A DNA stretch of 64,000 bases from Epiperipatus broadwayi. Its lineage: Eukaryota; Onychophora; Udeonychophora; Euonychophora; Peripatidae. Each line of letters begins with the position of its first letter. Positions within the stretch are counted from its first letter, which is position 1. The translations under genes and the position numbers were made by a program. Below are positions 13,150 through 25,979 of the stretch, piece by piece. The stretch covers positions 2,245,456 to 2,309,455 of the forward strand of contig JAQFVV010012507.1 in assembly GCA_028023455.1 (NCBI GenBank), written 5' to 3'. Under the pieces are notes generated by a model that made no database searches, had not been told where the DNA came from, and worked only from the letters and a program-made list of their open reading frames with translations.

Positions 13150-13385
13150 CCTAGCTTTATAGATAACTGATTAAATAACTGCTGGATGGTTGCATTAGAT
13201 CCTAAGGTCTAGGGTTAGTGTCCTGAAATCCCAGACTCCTCACTGATGGCAGCCACAAGCTAGAAAGTAGTCATGGGATGTTAGATGAGTAGGCACTAGA
13301 TACAGACTTTGTTGCACAAACCTTTCTGCATCCATTGATTGCAAAGGCTTGCACTTGGTGGTATTACTATATGGAGAGTTTGGTA
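13150..13385 (+). mobile_element. MITE-like element, same family as 48431-48702
   Basis: The right two thirds align with the foldback at 48431-48702: CTAAG-TCT, then CTCCTCACT-ATG, GCCACAAGC, GGATG, GCATCCATTGATT, GGCTTGCA and GAGAGTTT at the right end. The left terminal inverted repeat found in the other copy is missing or too diverged. It separates LINE copies A and B. Confidence 0.65.
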
Positions 13386-14610
13386 CTGATGATATCTTTT
13401 TGTGCATAGAAAGTAGAGAAGATATGGAATTTATTCTGAAGTCAAGTGCAGGCAAAGAGATGAGGATTAAATTTAGTGAAGAAAAATCAAAAGTAATGAT
13501 GGTAAATGCTGGAGAAAGAGCAGAGAAAGAATTTATATTGGGAGGCACTATTAGGAAATTGTCTTAAGCAATCAGAGAAATTGCTTGGATGAGTGGGAGA
13601 AAAAATTGACAAATGAAGCAAAGAAAGGAAAGGGACTGATAAAGAAATTAACAATCTTTTCATATAATAAATATGATGTACCTAGAATTGTATGGAAGGG
13701 GAGTCATTGTAGCATGGTTAACTTATGGTAATGATAAAGAGCTGTTAGATTACTTAAGAGAAAATACAAAGAGAAATAGGAAGACATATGTGGACAGCAA
13801 AGGGGCAATTCAAGGAGAAATGAGATGGTTAAATTTTGATATGAGAGATGCAAAAAGCACAATGAAAATGTTCATAAATTGCAATTTATGTATAATAAAA
13901 ATAGTCAAAATAGTTTTTGATTGGGTTATGGGTAAAGAATAGGCAATAAGAAGATTTGGATAAAGTCTTTATGTCAGTATACTTATACAAAACATGAGAT
14001 GATTGTGTTAGAATTGTTGAATGTTATAGTAGTAAGGAATAAGATAAAAGAATAGATGCATTAATAAAAAATAGGGGGTTGGAGAGATGGAGAACTAGTA
14101 TGGAGAGTAAAAAGAGTTTAAGTATATATAGAACTAAACAGAATATTGAGTGCAATTTAATTTATGATAATAGTAAAGAAAGTAAGTAGTATACTGTTTA
14201 CAGCTCAGACAGGATCGTTTACAACAAGGGAATGTATACATTAATGGAAAAATATGGATGACTTATTATGCAAGTTATGTAAGGAAGACATAGAAAATAT
14301 TAGACATTTGTTAATTGAATGTAAATGCCTACAAGCAGAAAGGGTATAAATAATGAAGTTGTGGGAGAATAAATATAAACGAGTGATTATCCACAAAGTG
14401 GGTTTTTGGTTTTTACACTGGGTTTGGTTAGGTTGATTTAGATATAAAGATCTGTGTTAACTAAGATTGTGTTGTGGAAATGGGATGGAGCAGGATAGAG
14501 AAGAATATGGACAAAACTTAAGGTCGGGAATGGAAAGGGGAGGTAAGGTGGCCAACAAGTTTCTCTGAATGTAGCGGCTGAGAGAGCCACAATGCATCGC
14601 ATCACACACT
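13386..14610 (+). mobile_element. Non-LTR retrotransposon, family 1 copy B (5' truncated, broken)
   Basis: The copy starts almost at the RT active site (TDDIFLCIESREDMEFIL, the first A of the ADD box changed to T) and parallels copy A through the thumb region. It then continues to the C-terminal Cys/His motif (LCKLCKEDIENIRHLLIEC near 14268), a putative zinc knuckle typical of LINE pols. The 3' part after it (14450-14600) is shared with both minus-strand copies: GAAATGGGATGGAGCAGGAT and GAGAGA-CC. It ends near ATGCATCGCATCACAC, suggesting short ATC-type repeats at the 3' end. Multiple stops and frameshifts are present. Confidence 0.85.
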
Positions 14611-14682
14611 TTTATCACTTGCAAATTAATTATCATCTTTAGAAAACGTACATTAAAAGTTCAGACGAATAATGTACCTTAT

Positions 14683-14690
<8 letters not shown>

Positions 14691-14722
<32 letters not shown>
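14691..14722 (+). repeat. (AC)n(AT)n microsatellite
   Basis: An uninterrupted AC run passes directly into an AT run, immediately before the anomalous G/T-rich block. Confidence 0.95.
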
Positions 14723-14754
14723 TAACTGTATTTTTATTTTGGACTTTTTCCCTT

Positions 14755-14990
14755 CTTTTATGTGGGGGGGGGGGTTTTTTTAGAAAAGTTTGTCCTGTGT
14801 GTGGTGTTTTTTCTCACCGGGGGGGGGTATCCTATCCTGTTTGGTGTGGTTTTTTTTTTGTTTTTTTTGGGTTGTGTTTTCCTTGGGTGGTGGTTTACCT
14901 TTTTTTTTTTTTTTTTTTTATTTTTGGTGTATGGTGTTGGTTGTTTTTTTAAAATTAATTTTATCTTTTCCCATCCCCCCCCATAGAAAA
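14755..14990. other. Anomalous G/T-rich block, probable sequence artefact
   Basis: Within a genome of very low GC, this stretch holds G runs of 11, 9 and more, T runs up to 18, almost no A, and finally a C8 run. The left flank (14722-14760) matches the start of the foldback at 15001-15045 with many A positions read as T or G, for example TTGGACT-TTTCC in both. This is the pattern of low-quality read ends rather than of genomic DNA. The open frames here, rich in Phe, Gly and Trp, should not be taken as genes. Confidence 0.6.
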
Positions 14991-15000
14991 CATATATATA

Positions 15001-15282
15001 TTAAGTTGTATTTATATATTGGACTATTTCCATCATTTAATATGAGTACATAATGTCTTTAGAAATATTAACCTTATTTAAATATTCCAAATACATTCAA
15101 CTGTTAGAAATAGCTCACATGTTAGCACCTGTGAGCTATTTCTAACAGTTGAATGTATTTGGAATCTTTATATGAAGCTAATTTTTTATGTGGAGTATTA
15201 CTAACAGTTGGAATATTTAAATAAAGTTAATTTTCTCTAAAGATAGATGATGGAAATAATCCAATATATAAATACAACTAAA
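15001..15282. mobile_element. Nested foldback (MITE-like) element
   Basis: The outer inverted arms are about 75 bp and imperfect. The left contains AAGTTGTATTTATATATTGG and CCATCATTTAAT; the right holds their reverse complements ending near 15282. Inside the left half is a perfect 36-bp palindromic pair (15084-15119 and 15130-15165) with a 10-base loop. No coding capacity. Confidence 0.8.
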
Positions 15283-15664
15283 ACACCATCAGCACACACC
15301 TTCAGAAAAACACTATATATTTTAAGTGTATACATAATTTTTAAAATTCAAATTAAAAGAAAAATAAGAGAATATACATTTTTTCCATTTGAATTTTGAA
15401 AATATTAATTTATGTACTAATTTCGAAATCAGTGTAAATGTTTGGTTCGTATGCTTCTTCTTATATGTATTACCATATATTAAAATAAATAAATTCTGAT
15501 GTGTAAGATTTGGATACTTAAAAAAAATGTGTTGTTTGTTGTATTATGCTTATTAATTATATATATTTATGCAATTAAAATAATTAAATAATATAAATGT
15601 AAAAGTTATTCTTGTTGAAATTACTAACCCATAATAATTCCACATTTATATTTGATGATGAGAT

Positions 15665-18560
15665 GAGATGCGCTGTGACTTCACCTTTATCGGAATCAGG
15701 AATCTCTCACCTACTATGCCCAGAGAAAACTGTTAGCCACTTTATCTTCCCTTTCAATTCCCCAATCTAAAATTTTTCTCATATTCTTCTCTATCGTGCT
15801 CCATCTCATTTCCACAACATAATGTTGGTTAAATTCATGGGTTTTATATCTAAATTCTCTTTATCTATTTTCAACCCCAGCATAAAAAACAAGAACTCAC
15901 CTTCTATATAATCCCTTTGTTTATATTTATTTTCCCACAACTTCATTTACATTTAATTAACAGATGCCTAATATTTTCTTTGCCTTTCTTACACAACTTG
16001 TAGACTAAATCACCCACATTTTTCCATTTATGTATACATTCTCTTGTTGCTAAAGATCATGTTCAAGCCTTAAGCAGTAAACTATTTTCCTTGCTATTAT
16101 TATAAATTAACTCACACCCAATATTATTCTATATATATTTAAACTCTTTTTACTCTCCATACTAGTTCTTTATCTCTCCAACTTCCTATTCTTTATTAAT
16201 GCATCTATTCTTATATCCCATTTCTTGCAACTATTACACTCAACAATTTTCCTAACACAATCCCATTTTTGTATACGTATATTGATGTAAATTCTTTATT
16301 CAAATCTTTTGCATACCATATCACCTTTTTTTGCCTGCTCTTTATTCATAACCCAATTAAATACTATTTTCATTATTCTCTTATTATCCATAAACTGCAT
16401 CTACCCAACATTTTTATTTTGCTTTTTGCATCTCTCATATAAAAACTTGACCATCTCATTTTTTCTTGCACTGCCTCTTTGTTGTTCACACATCGGCATC
16501 TAATGCATGTTTTCCTATTTCTCTTTGTACTTCTTGTAAGTAATCTAACACCTCTTTACTTACATATAACACATCTTACCATGTAGCTTAACCCGTCTAC
16601 TATACTCCCTTCCATACAGTTCTAATTACATTGTATTTATTATTAGTCACTTCTTCTTTTTTTGCTTCATTTTCCACTTATTTCTCCCATTCATTCTAGC
16701 AATTTCTCTGATTATTTAAGACAATTTCCACATAGTTATACATATTCACCGCACTTAACATTATATCCTTCAATAAAAATTCTTTGTCCTCTCTTTTCCC
16801 AATATTAATCATCATCACTTTTGATTTTTCTTTACTAAATTTAACCCCATCTCTTTACCCACCTTTGCACTTGTCCTCAACATAACTTCCATATCTTTCA
16901 TTTTTTCTGTGCACAAGAAGACATAATCCACAAATAAAAGACATGATAAGGTATATATTGCTTGTCATCTATTAATGATATCTCTATATCTCTTCCTAGT
17001 CTTTCTATTGCTCTCTCTGTTTTTCTAAAATATAATAAAAAGAAAATGTGTGACATAGGACATTCTTGCCTTAGTCCCACCCCATTTTTACCTCATTGAT
17101 TTTATATTTCTTAAATGATATGTATAATAATTATTTTGATACAATCTCTTAATAAGATCAACTAAAGCTCCATCCATTCTCAAATTTACTAAACTTACTC
17201 ATAATCTACTTCTATTTACTTTATCATATGCCTTCTCTATTTTTATAAAAACCATATATAAGTCTATATCTATTTCTACTCATATATATATATATATATA
17301 TATATATAAGTTGTATAACTGCAAATAAACTATCTTTTATATGCCTATCCAATCAAAAATTCTTTGAATTTTTCTATATTATTCTATACATTTTGTAATC
17401 CTTCTAGCCACCATATATGGAAAATTTTTATATAACACTGACATTACCACTATTGGTCTATAATTATTTAACTCTCTATGATCCTTTCCTTTAAATAGTA
17501 ACCTTACTCTTGTATTATTCCAATTATCCGGAAAATCTTCTGTGTCATCTTATTAAAACATGATAATAGGTTTAATTTTCCCCTATGTCCTAAATTCATT
17601 ACCACATATGCTGCCCGTATATCTAAACCTCTTGCCTTTCCACTTTTCAATTTTTTTCCTGCCTCATTCAATTCATTTTCAGTAAATCTAATATTTCCAT
17701 TACTATATTCTTTTATGTTAATTATCACTCTGTCCTTCACATCTACCATCTTTTCTATATACATTACATATTTATTTAAGATTGTATCTAATTCTTTCTA
17801 AAGCTACCTTCTATCCCCCCATCATTTAGTAATACTATTTTTCTCTCCCCTACATTCCTTTTAATGTATTTCCAAAATTTTTACTCCCATCTCTTCCACT
17901 TTTATTTTTATTCTTCAATAATTTACTATTTAATTTCATTCTGTCTCTATAATTAACTCCTTTTTTTCTAAATACTTTTCCCATTTAACATTAACACTTT
18001 TCACTTCCCTTGTTCTCAATAACACACTTATATTTTCTGCATGCTTTTTTTCTTTTTTTTACCCTTTTACTAACTCTCACTTTTCTATTTTATTCTTCTG
18101 AACATTTATCCCCAACCAACTCTTCCATGGTTTCTTCAACTTTTACTTTAGCTTTTTCTAACTTATTCTTATCATTCATTCTTCGTCCACATCTTTCACT
18201 ATACTTTTATTACTATTTACCAATATATTACTAACCATTTTTATTGTAAAGAAATTATGATCACTATTACATACTCTTTCTTCATTATAAAAGACTTTAA
18301 TTTTCTGTACTTTATTCATTCTCTTTTTCTTTACAAATACATAATCTATTGTGTGAAATATTTTATTTTTAGACCATGTGTATTGTCTGTCATAAATATT
18401 TGACAAATTTCCAATGCCCAGATTCACTCTTTGACAAAAATTCTCCAAAAGCTGTCCATTCTTGTTATCTACATCTTCAATTTCTTCACTATGTCCATTC
18501 ATATCCCCTATAACCATTATTCTCTTCTATCTTTTTTTGAAACTCTGTATATTCTTAAAG
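15665..18560 (-). mobile_element. Non-LTR retrotransposon, family 1 copy C (broken)
   Basis: This is the same family as copies A and B in the opposite orientation. On the minus strand the endonuclease reads MVIGDMNGHSEEIEDVDN at 18517, then IDYVFVKKKR and CNSDHNFF near 18270. The RT follows: FTENELNEAGKKLKSGKARG near 17670, GLRQECPMSHIFF near 17075, and a damaged active-site region near 16930. The tail runs to about 15665, where it matches the 3' end of copy B. It is 5' truncated inside the endonuclease (about 18560, matching copy A near 10858) and has many stops and frameshifts. Confidence 0.85.
17281..17308 (+). repeat. (AT)n microsatellite inside LINE copy C
   Basis: An alternating AT run interrupts the LINE RT region and breaks its frame. 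Confidence 0.9.
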
Positions 18561-19044
18561 TTTATTATATTGTGCTGCTCTCTAATGTCAAGTTTTATTG
18601 ATGCTAATGTTTATCATTTTATGGAAAAATAAAAATGTTCAAGTCTATAAGGTAAATAAGTTGGCCAAAAAGTTAGATGTTTTAAATATATAATTTAATT
18701 TTAAAATTTCTTAATAACCTAAAACAAAATTAAGATTTCACTTATTATTTATTTAATGAATTCTTACCTCTATTTATTTTTGCAAGTGTTAAAATATTTT
18801 ATTTTACATGTATTTTTTTTTTTTTAGCTTTTGCGTGTATTTAAATTTCCATTATTATTTATTATTTTTTAAAAAAAATCTAGTGTTTATAATGAAGTTG
18901 TGATATGGCAAAAAGAAACAGTTAACAAAGTATAGTATTATTTACTTATCCAATAACTGTCTACTTTATTTTAATCTCTAAATAAAATTAGAAAGAAAGC
19001 TAAAACCCAGAATCTTTTTGATATTATCATTTGATGTCCAATGA

Positions 19045-19870
19045 TGGCTTATGTATATGTGATGTGATATGTCTACTCCTTTATCAAAGTCAGGAATCTC
19101 TCAGCCATTATTCCCAGAAAAACGTGTTGGTTACTTTACTTTTTATTTCCATTCCCCATTCTAAATTTTTCTCATATTTTTCTCTATCCTTCTCCATCCC
19201 ATTTTCACATCATCTTTATCCACTATTTGACTTATATATCTAGAACCTCCTTATCTTTTTTCTAACCGAGCATAAAGACTAAGAACCCACTTTGTGTGTA
19301 ATCATTTAGTTTTTATTTATTCTCCTACAACTTCATTATTTTTTTTTCTGCTTATAAGCATTTACATTCAATTAGCAGATGCCTAATATTTTCCATGTCT
19401 TCTTTACATAACTTGCAGACTAAATCACCCACATTTTCCCATTTATATCTATATTCCCTTGTTGCTGATAATCCTGTTCAAGCCTTAAAGATTAGACTAT
19501 GTTTCTTGCTGTTATTGTAAATTATCTCCCACTCAATATTTTGTTTGCTTTTACGTATATTTAGATTCTTTTTTTCTCCATACTAGTTCTGCATCTCTTC
19601 AGCTCACTATTTTTTATTAATGCATTTATTCTACTATCCCATTCTTTGCCACTATAACATTCAACAATTGTAACAATCATCCCACTTTTTATACAAGTAT
19701 ACTAACATAAAGTCTTTATCCAAATCTTCTGCATACATACTACCTTTCTTACCCATCTTATTGCTTGTCTTTTTGTAATGCAATTAAATACTATTTGGTT
19801 ATTCTCTTACTATCCATAATTTGCAATCTACCAAACATTTTCATTTTGCATTTTTCTCTCTACAGTACTA
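19045..19870 (-). mobile_element. Non-LTR retrotransposon, family 1 copy D (3' fragment)
   Basis: Only the C-terminal part and 3' untranslated region remain. It is closely parallel to 15665-16480: TCAGGAATCTCTCA near 19091, CCATTCCCCATTCTAAATTT near 19150, and the zinc-knuckle coding region near 19400. 5' truncation is the usual outcome of target-primed reverse transcription. Open frames on the plus strand here are shadows. Confidence 0.8.
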
Positions 19871-22800
19871 TGACATCTTTTGAATATTATGTATATTTAT
19901 GTAAATTTATACTAACTTGTCTTCCTCTCCTAAGAACCTGTCATATTTTATTTTTGTATTGGGTCCTGAATATATACTTATGTACAAGGTTTTTATTATC
20001 AGCATTAATCCGAGTGATCAACATTCCTAATTATTTTCACTTTCAAGTGAACATAAAAATAAAAATCTATTGCTGTGAGATCCATGTTTTTTCCACTGAT
20101 TATATCACCAACTTTTTATCACCAGGGGTTTTTTGTTGCTAAATTTTGTAATTCATAGGAAAGCCATTTTCTTGCTAGAACCAATTTTAGAAATTTACCA
20201 ATCTCAAAATTTTTGTAGGAGTGTACATAAACAAACATTTTAATTTATACGTACAATGATTAATTAAGAAACTTGTGATATCATTCTATATGCTAAAAAC
20301 CACATTATTTCTGCATCCACCTTGTACTTGTACTTACATTAATTTTCTAAGAATAGATTTATTTAAATCTTTTTTTTTATAAAAATACATTCTGGTCAGT
20401 AAGAATACAAAATATGCATTAATGTAAAAATGTTGGATTCATGGGATACTTTATGAAAAAATAAGTTATTGAATGAATCATTTGTTAGATGATCTCAATG
20501 AAAATTTTTTAAGTATTTAAATAGGAAAAAAAGGGTTAGAAATTCTTGAAAAAAATATTCTTAGTTAAACTATTAAATCTTTCTTTGAGATGTAATTGAT
20601 GATGTTATGCATAAGAAAATATGTACAGTAATAAATTTAGGAATATTGAGATATTGTATTCAGCAGTCTATAGTCATGCTGAGCTATGATTTATAAGTTG
20701 CCAAGCAGGTTAAAATATCATTTAAAATAATAGTATTGTAACCATTTTTTTTTTTTTTACTTTCTCTTCCTATTTTGTTTTCTTATTTTAACCATAAAAA
20801 AGTTATTCCTTCAAAAGATTACCAAATTTTAATCTGTTTCTATCCATATAACTAGCTCTATATAAATCATTTTATAAATTATGCAATCTAACAATACAAA
20901 AATAGCTTTGTTTTATTCCAACTTCAAATGTAATGAACAGCTAGAATATAAAATATTATGAATATTTATAATTTGATTTATAAGTCACATTTCAGAATTT
21001 CACAAAACTTCTTTTTATTGCAGTATATAAGAATCAACAGAAAATCGCATTGTTTATCGAAGATGGAAAAAATGGAAATTTGCTTTATATATATATATAT
21101 AAATAACATTGTAAAATTTTTATACATTTTTTAAAAATGCTTGGATTTTTATTTATTAGTAAGTCATTTATTAATTATTTTGATGTAAATTAGTTTGCCT
21201 TTTGTTCACCATTTGCTGGCTGAAATCACTTTCATTATTTTTCTTATATGACAAGAATAGCCATAATATTAGTTTCTCACAATATATTTATATATTTTTT
21301 GTCATTAACTATCTATGACAATAAAAATATATTAAAAGTTTTTGTTCCTTGAGACATCATGAAGTTTTAGCATTATAAGAATACATTGGATTTCACTCCT
21401 AGAACCTTTATCTCTTGATACCTCCATTTTTATCAGTTTTCTGAATTACACAAGACATTATCAAAAATGATATTTTTTTAATATTTAAGTAATAAAATAA
21501 AGTGAACATTATGCATGTTGTAGTGCAGAATTGATAAATTTTAAAACTTGTAAATCAAGATATCAACTCTTTAAATAATATATTGGTCTCTGTATTATAT
21601 TTGTTTTAGACCATTTTGACTTTTCTCCAGGCCTTATACCTAATAGATATAATATAAATACATTTATTATAAAATTATTACACAAAAAAGATTTGATATT
21701 AATGTTAATGGCATAACTCTAAATTTAAAATATCATAATATTTACAAGAATAGCTAACAATAGTCAACTATTATCAGCAATAATTACTTAGTTATTCAGT
21801 TTGCCATCAGTCAGATAACTTTATATATTATCATTTAAAAAATTTTCATTTCACATAAATATTACAATTGCAAATATAAGCCTGAAATTTTTTTTGCTTT
21901 AATAGTTAATCAAATGTATTTCATATTTTATGCACATAAAATTTAAATATTCAAATTTGTTATTCGACTACTTTATAAGTACCGCACATCTGGTTTCTCT
22001 AGCTGAAAGCACACTCACTTACAGGTAATGAATAAAGATATAGAATAAACCTTTTCCTTGGCCAGTATTAGAAACATTTTTGACAACGACATTATTTGAG
22101 TTTAACTATTGATAATAGATATATGTTTTCTAAATTACTTATAAAATAAATTTTGAGTTACATTTGCCATCAGTTCTAATGAAATATTCATAAAATTATG
22201 CTCAAATTATCAAGCATATCAAAGACTGATATCATTTAAATATAATTAAATTACTATTAAAATATTCTTAATATTTCCAAAATTTAAATTCATTTAATAC
22301 CAAAAATTCTCATCTTTATTATAAACTTTTTTTTAAAAAAAGGTCAAAATAAAATATTTTGAAACAAACCTGTGACAAAAATGTAAAATTATATAGAGCA
22401 AGGATTCTTAAATTATTTTATTTCACTAACTTCTTTGTAAATCAATGAAACTGTGGATATCATTTAAGAATGTAGCAACTGATATGCATGTGTTTAAAAT
22501 TAAATTTTAGGCTTATTCAAATTTATGCTTTATAACTTTCTCACAGTTTTAACACTTGATTACTTAATATAGTTCAACACCTGTTGAAATGTTCATGTTT
22601 AGTAAACATTTAGAAATTCATGGTGTCTTACAACACTATAAAACCATCTCCATCCTTACCGACCTTTTTGCAGACAGTTATCCACTGCACCCAAATCATG
22701 CTATATCAAAATAAAAATCAGACTAAGTCTACACTGTACTGTGTATTGTTTAATCAATATATCACACCAACATATCCCAATAAAAATAATATTTTATTCA

Positions 22801-23585
22801 ATACAATTAAAATTACAAAGGAAATCAGTTACAAATATTAAAATACAGTTTCTAAAATATATATAAAAACACACACACATATATATTTTCAATTCATGTT
22901 CAAGGCTCTCTTGAAAATCTGAATAAGAATCCTTGATATAGGTTGAAAGCTGATCTTATTCACAAGTTTTACAAATAAATAAAAATAATTAACATCATAA
23001 GTATAGAGTTATACTTTTTTAGTCTAGGATTAACAGAGATTGTTTTGTTAGGATATAAATTATAGCATATATATGCTAATTGTTTGGTTACTTTTGCTAG
23101 TATTTTTTTTTTTTACAGTCTATACATTTCATTAATATTTATTTAGATGTCAAAGATATATGTTTTTCAATAAACTTGTATATCTAAATTAATAATTGAT
23201 CAAAATTATTTATTATCTTGACTTTCTGATTATGGAAAAAATACATCTAGTAAATCATGTACTGATAAGAATGAAGTATTACTATAATATGATGTTAAAT
23301 TATCTCTGAGTGAGTCTATAATCTAGAACATTGTTTCTCAACCTGAGTAATATCATTTTCTTGTGGACATTTATTGCATTGTAAAGAGCTATAACTCTGT
23401 AATTTATATTTTGGAAGATCTATTAAAAATTTGTTGGGTGATTTAGTAATGAATACATATTTTTTTTATTTTTTCAATCTGGTTTGCCTATAAGGAGGCA
23501 TACAATGAGTAAAAGCTGTATTATGTAATCATAATCACATACATAATAATGTAACCAAGTTTGTATTAAATACAACATATCGATA
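19871..23585. other. AT-rich DNA without recognised gene
   Basis: No supported gene. Short open frames such as 22620-22841 lack coding character. At 23329-23345 ACATTGTTTCTCAACCTG resembles the ends of some hAT elements, but no partner end was found. Confidence 0.45.
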
Positions 23586-23589
23586 TCTC

Positions 23590-25490
23590 TCACAAAGGTT
23601 TTTTTTTCAAAATGAAATAATATCCTTCTGGAATAGCAGTCATCCCAGAAATATTCCAGAGAGTCATTGACAAAGTTGCCCCTGGAATACCTGGTGTGCT
23701 GCCTTAAATTGATGATTTTTTATTAGTGGCTAACAACACAGGAAATTCCACTAAGAAATTCCTAGTTTAAAGTCACACACATTTAAGTAAACTTGGACAA
23801 ATACATTTTTGAGGTGAAAGAACTTGAATATCTGGGATTTAGGATAAATGCAGGTGGGATTCATCATATGCAAAAATAAATCATGGCAATTAAAGAAGTA
23901 AAGATGCCTGGGGAATAAAGAATTTGTTTTTTGGGTTTCATCAATTATTATGACAGTTTTTATATTATAAAACAGGCTGCTGTACCAGTATATAGACTGC
24001 TGGGAAAAAATGCTGCCTGGAAGTGGGACAGTAAGCATAAAGGAGCTTCCAAAAACTAAAAGACTTTTAGGATTCAGTATTATTGGTACACTTTGACCCT
24101 GAAAGAGTGCTGGTATTAACTTGTTATACATTACCAATGGGAATGGGTGCTGTGTTGTCTATAGAAATGATGATAGGACAAACTTCCAGATTGCATACAC
24201 ATCAAAGGGTTTCAATGATTTGAGAAAAACTATGCTCAAATTAATAGAGAGGCCTTAGCCTTGATAAATATTATTAAAAAAAATTCATGATTATTTTATG
24301 GTTAATCATTCATATTGCAGTTATCTTTACATCTGATAAAAAAATACTTCAGCATGCATCACCAGGAGTGCTTTGGTAGTTTAATTTTCTTAATCAGGTT
24401 ATAATTCAAAACTGGAAAACATTGAAGAAACCCATGCAGATAGATACCTTAACTCAATTGCCTGCAGAGGCTGCAGAATGTAAATTCAAAAATGTGATAA
24501 ATTAATATTATAAACTTAGAATTAGATACACCAGTTAACAGCAAATCAGTAGCATGATGGATCACTAATTTCTTTAGATGCCAAAGGTTACTGAAATGTA
24601 ACCAACAGGGTTGGCCAAACAAAAAATTAATGAATTACATTTAGCCTAGTGGACTCAAAGGCTGGAAATTTTAGTTGAAAGTAGTTGCATTGTCTGGGGA
24701 TCAAAAGTATTGATTCATCCCAGCTGGATGATCCTAGGTGCTCAACATGTTACACATTGGGCATCCAGGGATTATCAAATGAATATCTTAGCTGGATCAT
24801 GTATAGGGTCCTATTTTGAACTCTGACATTGAGTCTACTGCCCATCATTTTTAGCATTGCAAAGTGAACCAAAATATGTCAGCAAAAAATAAAACATATC
24901 AGTGGCTGAAAGTCCCTGGACCAGAATTTCTGTTATCCATGAAGACCCACAGAGAGGCAAACTGTTACTAATAGTAGTTGACTCTTATTCTATATGGCTG
25001 GAAGTAATTACTCCAGTGCACAGCAACTATCAAATATCCTAGGAGGCTATTTTCTACACCTGACTTGCCTAAAAGTTTCAGGTAATGGCATGTTTACATT
25101 AATAGTATTCAGAAGTTTTGTGCCAATAATAGCCCATCATTCCACCCTGAGAACAATGGCCAAGTTGAGAGACTATAGTTCAAATGACTAAAAGAATGCT
25201 AACAAAGATATATGCAGAAAGTTGAAATACCCCTATTGCCAGAATGCAAAACACAAGATTAACTATTAGTTAATAGAGATCTGAGAACCAATCTATTAGT
25301 TCTCAGGCCTTGTTATACTAATGAGAAAAATGAAAATAACAATACTGAATGTAACGTGGAACCACAAATGGGTTCCAACAGTGGTGATAAAACTGCTTAA
25401 AGGATTATAAATAATGGTTGTTAAAAGTCTTGAATGGGCAATAACATGCATCACCACAAAAATCATTAAAGTTAAATTACACATCACGAG
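23590..25490 (+). mobile_element. Ty3/gypsy-type LTR retrotransposon pol, broken
   Basis: Pol order is intact although the frame is destroyed. RT: PSGIAVIPEIFQRVIDK at about 23621, then IDDFL at 23708, equivalent to the (Y/L)DD active site. RT end: VKELEYLGFRINAGGIHHMQ near 23816 and FLGFINYYDSF near 23933. RNase H: GMGAVLS near 24143 and EKNYAQINREALAL near 24223. Integrase: HIGHPGI with a decayed HHCC knuckle near 24755, LLLIVVDSYSIWLEV near 24965 (first catalytic Asp), and FHPENNGQVERL near 25140 (catalytic Glu region). A basic KVKLHITSHQPS tail lies near 25470. Gag, protease and the 5' LTR were not recognised. Stops and frameshifts make it inactive. Confidence 0.88.
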
Positions 25491-25979
25491 CCATCAGCCA
25501 AGTTTCATTAGATAACAAAGAATTTCCATCCAACAGTGATGATCACCAGCCAGAAGTGATGAACCTACAGTCCCAAGATTATTGGATGATTACAATGGAG
25601 CTGCTGAAGAGATCACTGAGATGGATGAAGCCATAAAGCAAAAAAGATGCCTACTGCAAAATATTAGATAATATTTTAAAGTTAAGAATGCTGTTAAACA
25701 AATCATTGAAAAGAAATGTTCAAATTAAACAAAGTTAAAATAAACACAGGCTCATGTTTATATAATTAATTGAATAGATCTTATAAATTATCTTATATGG
25801 AAATCAATTCCTAAGACACTAATTAATTGTAGATAACTAAAACCTTACCATATATGGAAATAAATTCCTTAAGAAAAATTTCATTGTATGTGAACAAAGG
25901 CAGAAGTAAAAATGCTCCAGAAAAAGATAAGGAAACAAAAGAAGAGAGAGGTTATAAATTGATAGGAAAGTAGGACTGA

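Noticed and set aside
14762-15053. Phe/Gly/Trp-rich open frames
   Set aside because: They lie in the anomalous G/T homopolymer block that looks like a sequence artefact.
19765-20142. 125-codon plus-strand open frame
   Set aside because: Its first third is antisense to LINE copy D and the rest is low-complexity hydrophobic translation of AT-rich DNA.
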